NCBI GenBank assembly: GCA_946415665.1
Contig: CAMKTI010000026.1
Coordinates: 1-15,932 of the forward strand
DNA from: an uncultured Clostridia bacterium
GTDB lineage: Bacteria; Bacillota; Clostridia; Lachnospirales; CAMVHY01
Direction: 5' to 3'
DNA: 15,932 nt
The notes beneath the pieces are model-generated. The model was not told where the DNA came from. It saw nothing but the letters and a program-made list of their open reading frames with translations, and ran no database searches. Below, one piece after another: positions 13,036 to 15,932 of this stretch. The position numbers and the translations under genes were made by a program. Position 1 is the first letter of the stretch, and each line of letters starts with the position of its first letter.

Positions 13036-15603
13036 TTATTCGTTTAAGTTGATTTGATTTGAACGGTTTTCGGTGGTATCTATAATATTTCCTTCTTCAA
13101 TATTTTTTTCTTCGCGAGGTTTTTGATTTGAATTTTGATTTTTTATAGATGTAACAATTAAATCATCTGTTATCGAATTTGGATTAAAAGGAATGGTTCC
13201 TATGCGTTGATTTGTAATCAAATTATTTTTGTCATTGAAAATTAAATTTTCTTTTTGAATCGATGGATCAATTATGTTTTCTATCGGTGGTTTTCGTTTC
13301 CAAAAAAATATTTTAAATTTGTGATCGATGTATAAAAATCTTGCAATCAAAATTATTGCAACCAAAAGGGTTAAAATGGACGGAATTGATAGAAAAGCAA
13401 CATCAAAAACAAACATCTCAAACATAAATGTGACAAGCGAAATTACAAATCCAACGAACAACCACGTGCAGATTTTTGTCATTTTCTTTCTTTGCTTTAA
13501 TTTTTTTCTGTATGAAAAGTCTCTGAAGACCTTTTGTATTTTTATCGTGTTCTTTTTCAACTTTTCAAATTTCTTTCTTGCTAAAAACTTTCTGGTAGCA
13601 GTTTGAAGTTTTATTGCTTTCTTTTCCTTTTCTTTTAAATTTAATTTTTTTCTGTACAAATGTCCTGTTAAGATCTTTTGTATTTTTATCGTTTTTTCTT
13701 TTAATTGAGGCTCGCTTTCCAAATCTTTTTCGTCTCTAAAAAAAAACTCTCCTGTTCTATCAGCTCCAAATTTCATTAAATTACCTAACATTTTTTTCTT
13801 TTCATCCAACGAGAATTTATCTCTATTCTTGAAAATTATATTGAACATAAAATAAAAACAAAATAAATATACTCGATCATACGAACAATTTATAAATTTC
13901 TTAAATAATTGTTCTATGTCTTCTTTACTTGGACACAAATCATAATTTTCATAAATGAAAAGTATTAACATGAAAGTTTTTCTTTTGTCAGTGTACAGGG
14001 AAACATTATACATTGTCTCGAGAACTTCTTTTATTTTTTGTTTTACCACTCCATTCTCGAAAATGTCTTTGGGAATCATGCCTATAATATCTATAAAACA
14101 TCCGGTAAAAGTTATCTGGTCTCTGTTTTTACTTTGTAAATCTATTCGTAAATCTAGTAAATCAAACTCACGGTTTGGAATTGTACCCCTTCCATACAAA
14201 AGTATCTTTATAGGATCTTTTTTTACTCCTTGTTTTTCGGCTTCCTGCATAAAGTGATCTACTTGTTCTTCTGTAAGATACGTTTCTTGACAATCACAAA
14301 TTCGATTAAAATACAAAGTATAATTAATAGGTTTACTATGAAAACGCGCTGTTTCAGCATCCATATCTAAAAGAGAACTCACATATTTTGCAAATACATC
14401 CATCAAATCCAAATAAAACTGTTTTCGTTTTTCTTTGTCTTTCATAACTCTAAATTTATCTTGATACGGATTGCACATCATATAAACAAAAAACTGCATA
14501 TTTTCTGCACAACAAAAACCTGTCTTTTCGTTTTTAAATTTATCTAAAACACAGCTCATATCTTCTTCCGAAAACCCTCGATTGTATTTTTTGTCAATGG
14601 GATAAATTTTATCTGGGTCTTTAAATCTAAAACCAAGCATTGAAAAATCGATCTTTTTATTTTTATCATCAAACCATAATATGCATTCGCTAAGGCAATG
14701 TTTGCTATTAAAGCTTAGCACCAACTCCTTAAAGCCACTTTTAAAACCTTTCTCTCGGCATTTATAGTCATGTATATGACCACCAAATTTTTCATAATCG
14801 AAAGAAAATCCTAAATCGAGCAATAGTTCTAAAATATATTTCCGAGATTCTATATCAGTAAAAACTTTAAGACCCGTATATTCATGACAATACACGAAAA
14901 AATCAAAAGCATTGCCATTTATAAGTTGATAATCATTTGAAATTATATCGAACTCTTGTTTCCATAAAAATAGCTTGTCACTACGATATTCACATACTTT
15001 AGTTAAAATCTGAGCTAGATCCTCCCATGATTTTATTATTTTCTTTTCCTCTAATTTTACTTTTTTAATCCAATTTTTTCTGTTGTTTATCATGGTGGTT
15101 CTTTTGTCCTTTTCCCAATCCTCTTTAAATTTATCAAAAGTCTTTCCTGATTCTGATTTCAGCTTCTCTGATAAATCTTGCTTCAAATCTTTAAAATTAA
15201 AAAAATTATCGCTGAACCAGATATAACAATAAGAATCCAATTTTTTAATCATGTCAAAAATATTAGTCCACGTAAAACTATTCTCTTCCATTACCCCTGA
15301 CAGTCTTTCGAACGGGGTTTCCTTAAATTCATACAAGCCCTCATTATAAACATTTCCCGTCAAAGATAAACCCCTATCTTCTTTATGTCTCTTAATTACT
15401 CCAGCCCAATCACAATTTAAATGCATTTTAAATGCATTATAACACGTTTCAACGAATTTTTTTTCGTTATCATCTAATTTTGAATTTAAATTTGGTATTA
15501 CATGCAACATTGCAATTAAACCAACCAATTCTTTAAAAAATACTACTTGAGTAAAATCAGCATCAAATTTCCACTCCAAATCTTTTTTATTCCCGCTTTC
15601 CAT
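13036..15603 (-). CDS. Large protein with three IQ motifs and a C-terminal membrane hairpin
   Basis: I do not recognise the 855-aa protein as a known family, but its architecture is clear. Residues 1-about 635 are soluble, acidic-to-neutral, helix-rich, with no signal peptide. Residues 638-710 hold three consecutive IQ motifs: IQKILTGHLYRKKL (641-654), LQTATRKFLARKKF (666-679) and IQKVFRDFSYRKKL (689-702). They fit I/L-Q-x3-R-G-x3-R-x2-hydrophobic except that the first has Thr for the first Arg. The spacing is 25 and 23 residues, as in myosin necks. Residues about 711-758 are two hydrophobic helices, and 759-855 is a polar Asn/Gln-rich tail. IQ motifs bind calmodulin or EF-hand light chains in eukaryotes, so a host partner is plausible. 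The ATG at 15603 has GGAGG about 11 nt upstream. Conserved catalytic residues were not identified. Confidence 0.85.
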   Translation of the reverse strand: MESGNKKDLEWKFDADFTQVVFFKELVGLIAMLHVIPNLNSKLDDNEKKFVETCYNAFKMHLNCDWAGVIKRHKEDRGLSLTGNVYNEGLYEFKETPFERLSGVMEENSFTWTNIFDMIKKLDSYCYIWFSDNFFNFKDLKQDLSEKLKSESGKTFDKFKEDWEKDKRTTMINNRKNWIKKVKLEEKKIIKSWEDLAQILTKVCEYRSDKLFLWKQEFDIISNDYQLINGNAFDFFVYCHEYTGLKVFTDIESRKYILELLLDLGFSFDYEKFGGHIHDYKCREKGFKSGFKELVLSFNSKHCLSECILWFDDKNKKIDFSMLGFRFKDPDKIYPIDKKYNRGFSEEDMSCVLDKFKNEKTGFCCAENMQFFVYMMCNPYQDKFRVMKDKEKRKQFYLDLMDVFAKYVSSLLDMDAETARFHSKPINYTLYFNRICDCQETYLTEEQVDHFMQEAEKQGVKKDPIKILLYGRGTIPNREFDLLDLRIDLQSKNRDQITFTGCFIDIIGMIPKDIFENGVVKQKIKEVLETMYNVSLYTDKRKTFMLILFIYENYDLCPSKEDIEQLFKKFINCSYDRVYLFCFYFMFNIIFKNRDKFSLDEKKKMLGNLMKFGADRTGEFFFRDEKDLESEPQLKEKTIKIQKILTGHLYRKKLNLKEKEKKAIKLQTATRKFLARKKFEKLKKNTIKIQKVFRDFSYRKKLKQRKKMTKICTWLFVGFVISLVTFMFEMFVFDVAFLSIPSILTLLVAIILIARFLYIDHKFKIFFWKRKPPIENIIDPSIQKENLIFNDKNNLITNQRIGTIPFNPNSITDDLIVTSIKNQNSNQKPREEKNIEEGNIIDTTENRSNQINLNE
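13499..13693 (-). other. Triple IQ-motif segment (coding)
   Basis: Residues about 637-701 of the 855-aa protein hold three IQ units of 23-25 residues, rich in Lys/Arg and predicted to form one continuous basic helix. This helix leads directly into the membrane hairpin, so any bound calmodulin-like protein would sit at the membrane surface. Confidence 0.85.
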
Positions 15604-15691
15604 TGATAATTACGCCTCCAAATTTATTTTTGTATTTGCATATCAATTTTTTTTTAAAAAACAAAGCTGATAAACAAAAAAACGACGTCAT
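15587..15691 (-). other. Possible leader ORF overlapping the start of the IQ-motif gene
   Basis: A 34-codon frame starts at the ATG 15691-15689 (M-T-S-F-F-C-L-S) and ends 17 nt inside the 855-aa gene in another frame. Just upstream, AGGGAGGG (15718-15711) precedes a 4-codon mini-ORF M-M-S-R (15706-15692) whose TAA overlaps this ATG (TAAATG). This could be a translated leader or chance. Confidence 0.25.
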
Positions 15692-15706
15692 TTAGCGCGA
15701 CATCAT
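15679..15706 (-). terminator. Hairpin plus T-run in the leader of the IQ-motif gene
   Basis: On the minus strand GATGTC/GACGTC forms a 6-bp stem (one G-U) around gcgctaaat, followed by G and seven Ts. It lies downstream of the promoter at 15726-15754 and before the gene, so it could be an attenuator; it could also terminate transcripts from the IS. Confidence 0.45.
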
Positions 15707-15725
15707 TTAACCCTCCCTAAAATTT

Positions 15726-15754
15726 ATTTTAAAACAAAATTTTTTATTTGTCAA
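15726..15754 (-). promoter_or_regulatory. Promoter of the IQ-motif gene
   Basis: On the minus strand TTGACA (15754-15749), 17 nt, TAAAAT (15731-15726). The transcript would start near 15719 and have a leader of about 115 nt. Confidence 0.65.
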
Positions 15755-15779
15755 GAGCTAATTCGAATTTTTTTATTTA

Positions 15780-15932
15780 GATAGTGTTCACATGAAAAAA
15801 TTTAAAAGAGCTACAAATACATAAAGATACAACGAACATAAATAGAAGCGATGAAAGCATCGAGTGTTTTAGCGTATCGGGTAGCGATGCCGCGCCAACG
15901 CTTAAATTTCAAAAATATATTTTCGACAATAT
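15780..15932 (-). mobile_element. IS5-family insertion sequence, right end (continues past the window)
   Basis: The terminal motif gatagtgttcacat begins at 15780 after TTTA. It matches both ends of the decayed element at 7229-7893, and a transposase C-terminus follows inward. Confidence 0.75.
15811..15932 (-). CDS. IS5-family transposase, C-terminal fragment
   Basis: The visible 39 codons read I-V-E-N-I-F-L-K-F-K-R-W-R-G-I-A-T-R-Y-A-K-T and end in a hydrophobic helix and a TAG stop (15813-15811). This is the typical IS5-family DDE C-terminus: the catalytic Glu in the V-E-N/R-F-F block, the basic K-R-W-R-G-I-A-T-R-Y segment and an A-rich last helix. No stop or frameshift interrupts the visible part, so this copy may be intact. 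Its K-R-W-R-G-I-A-T-R-Y wording differs from the R-K-F-F-T-R-Y-D-K of the relic at 7238-7859, so they are different subgroups. The 5' part lies beyond the window. Confidence 0.88.
   Translation of the reverse strand, partial: IVENIFLKFKRWRGIATRYAKTLDAFIASIYVRCIFMYL

Noticed and set aside
1..15932. tRNA, rRNA and CRISPR arrays
   Set aside because: No T-arm-like motif with a foldable cloverleaf, no rRNA-like block and no regularly spaced repeats were seen on either strand.

Overview
The window is very AT-rich, uses TGA as a stop and has strong AGGAGG-type ribosome binding sites. Its housekeeping genes include a rubredoxin/flavodiiron pair for oxygen or NO removal and a WecA/TagO-type cell-wall lipid-carrier transferase. 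Together these suggest a low-GC, anaerobic Firmicutes (Clostridia-like) chromosome. Three large proteins of eukaryote-interacting style, plus decayed insertion sequences, point to a host-associated bacterium, perhaps an intracellular symbiont of a protist. The lifestyle and lineage are inference; no rRNA is present to settle them.

Layout. 1-711 (minus): type I isopentenyl-diphosphate isomerase followed by the start of an MTA/SAH nucleosidase. 922-4620 (plus): two large unrecognised-to-divergent proteins. The first (614 aa) has a calpain-like papain-fold protease domain, and both end in a two-helix hydrophobic hairpin and a short polar tail. 4691-6079 (minus): rubredoxin and FprA flavodiiron protein in one operon. 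6226-6834 (plus): a GNAT acetyltransferase. 6989-7309 (plus): a short ORF with a near-perfect promoter whose last 26 codons come from an inserted, decayed IS5-family element (7229-7893). 8115-12782 (minus): typA/bipA, a WecA/TagO-like transferase and gltX, each with its own terminator. 13036-15603 (minus): an 855-aa protein with three consecutive IQ (calmodulin-binding-type) motifs at myosin-like spacing, again followed by a membrane hairpin and polar tail. 15780-15932: the end of a second IS5-family element.

The most interesting content is the set of three large proteins. They have different N-terminal parts but one layout: a big soluble domain without signal peptide, a hydrophobic hairpin, then a polar tail. 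One carries a calpain/papain-like active-site region and one carries IQ motifs, both typical of eukaryotic signalling. They look like candidate membrane-inserted host-interaction proteins. The 94-bp direct repeat of the fprA 3' end plus terminator that flanks the second of them shows that this locus was built by duplication or integration.
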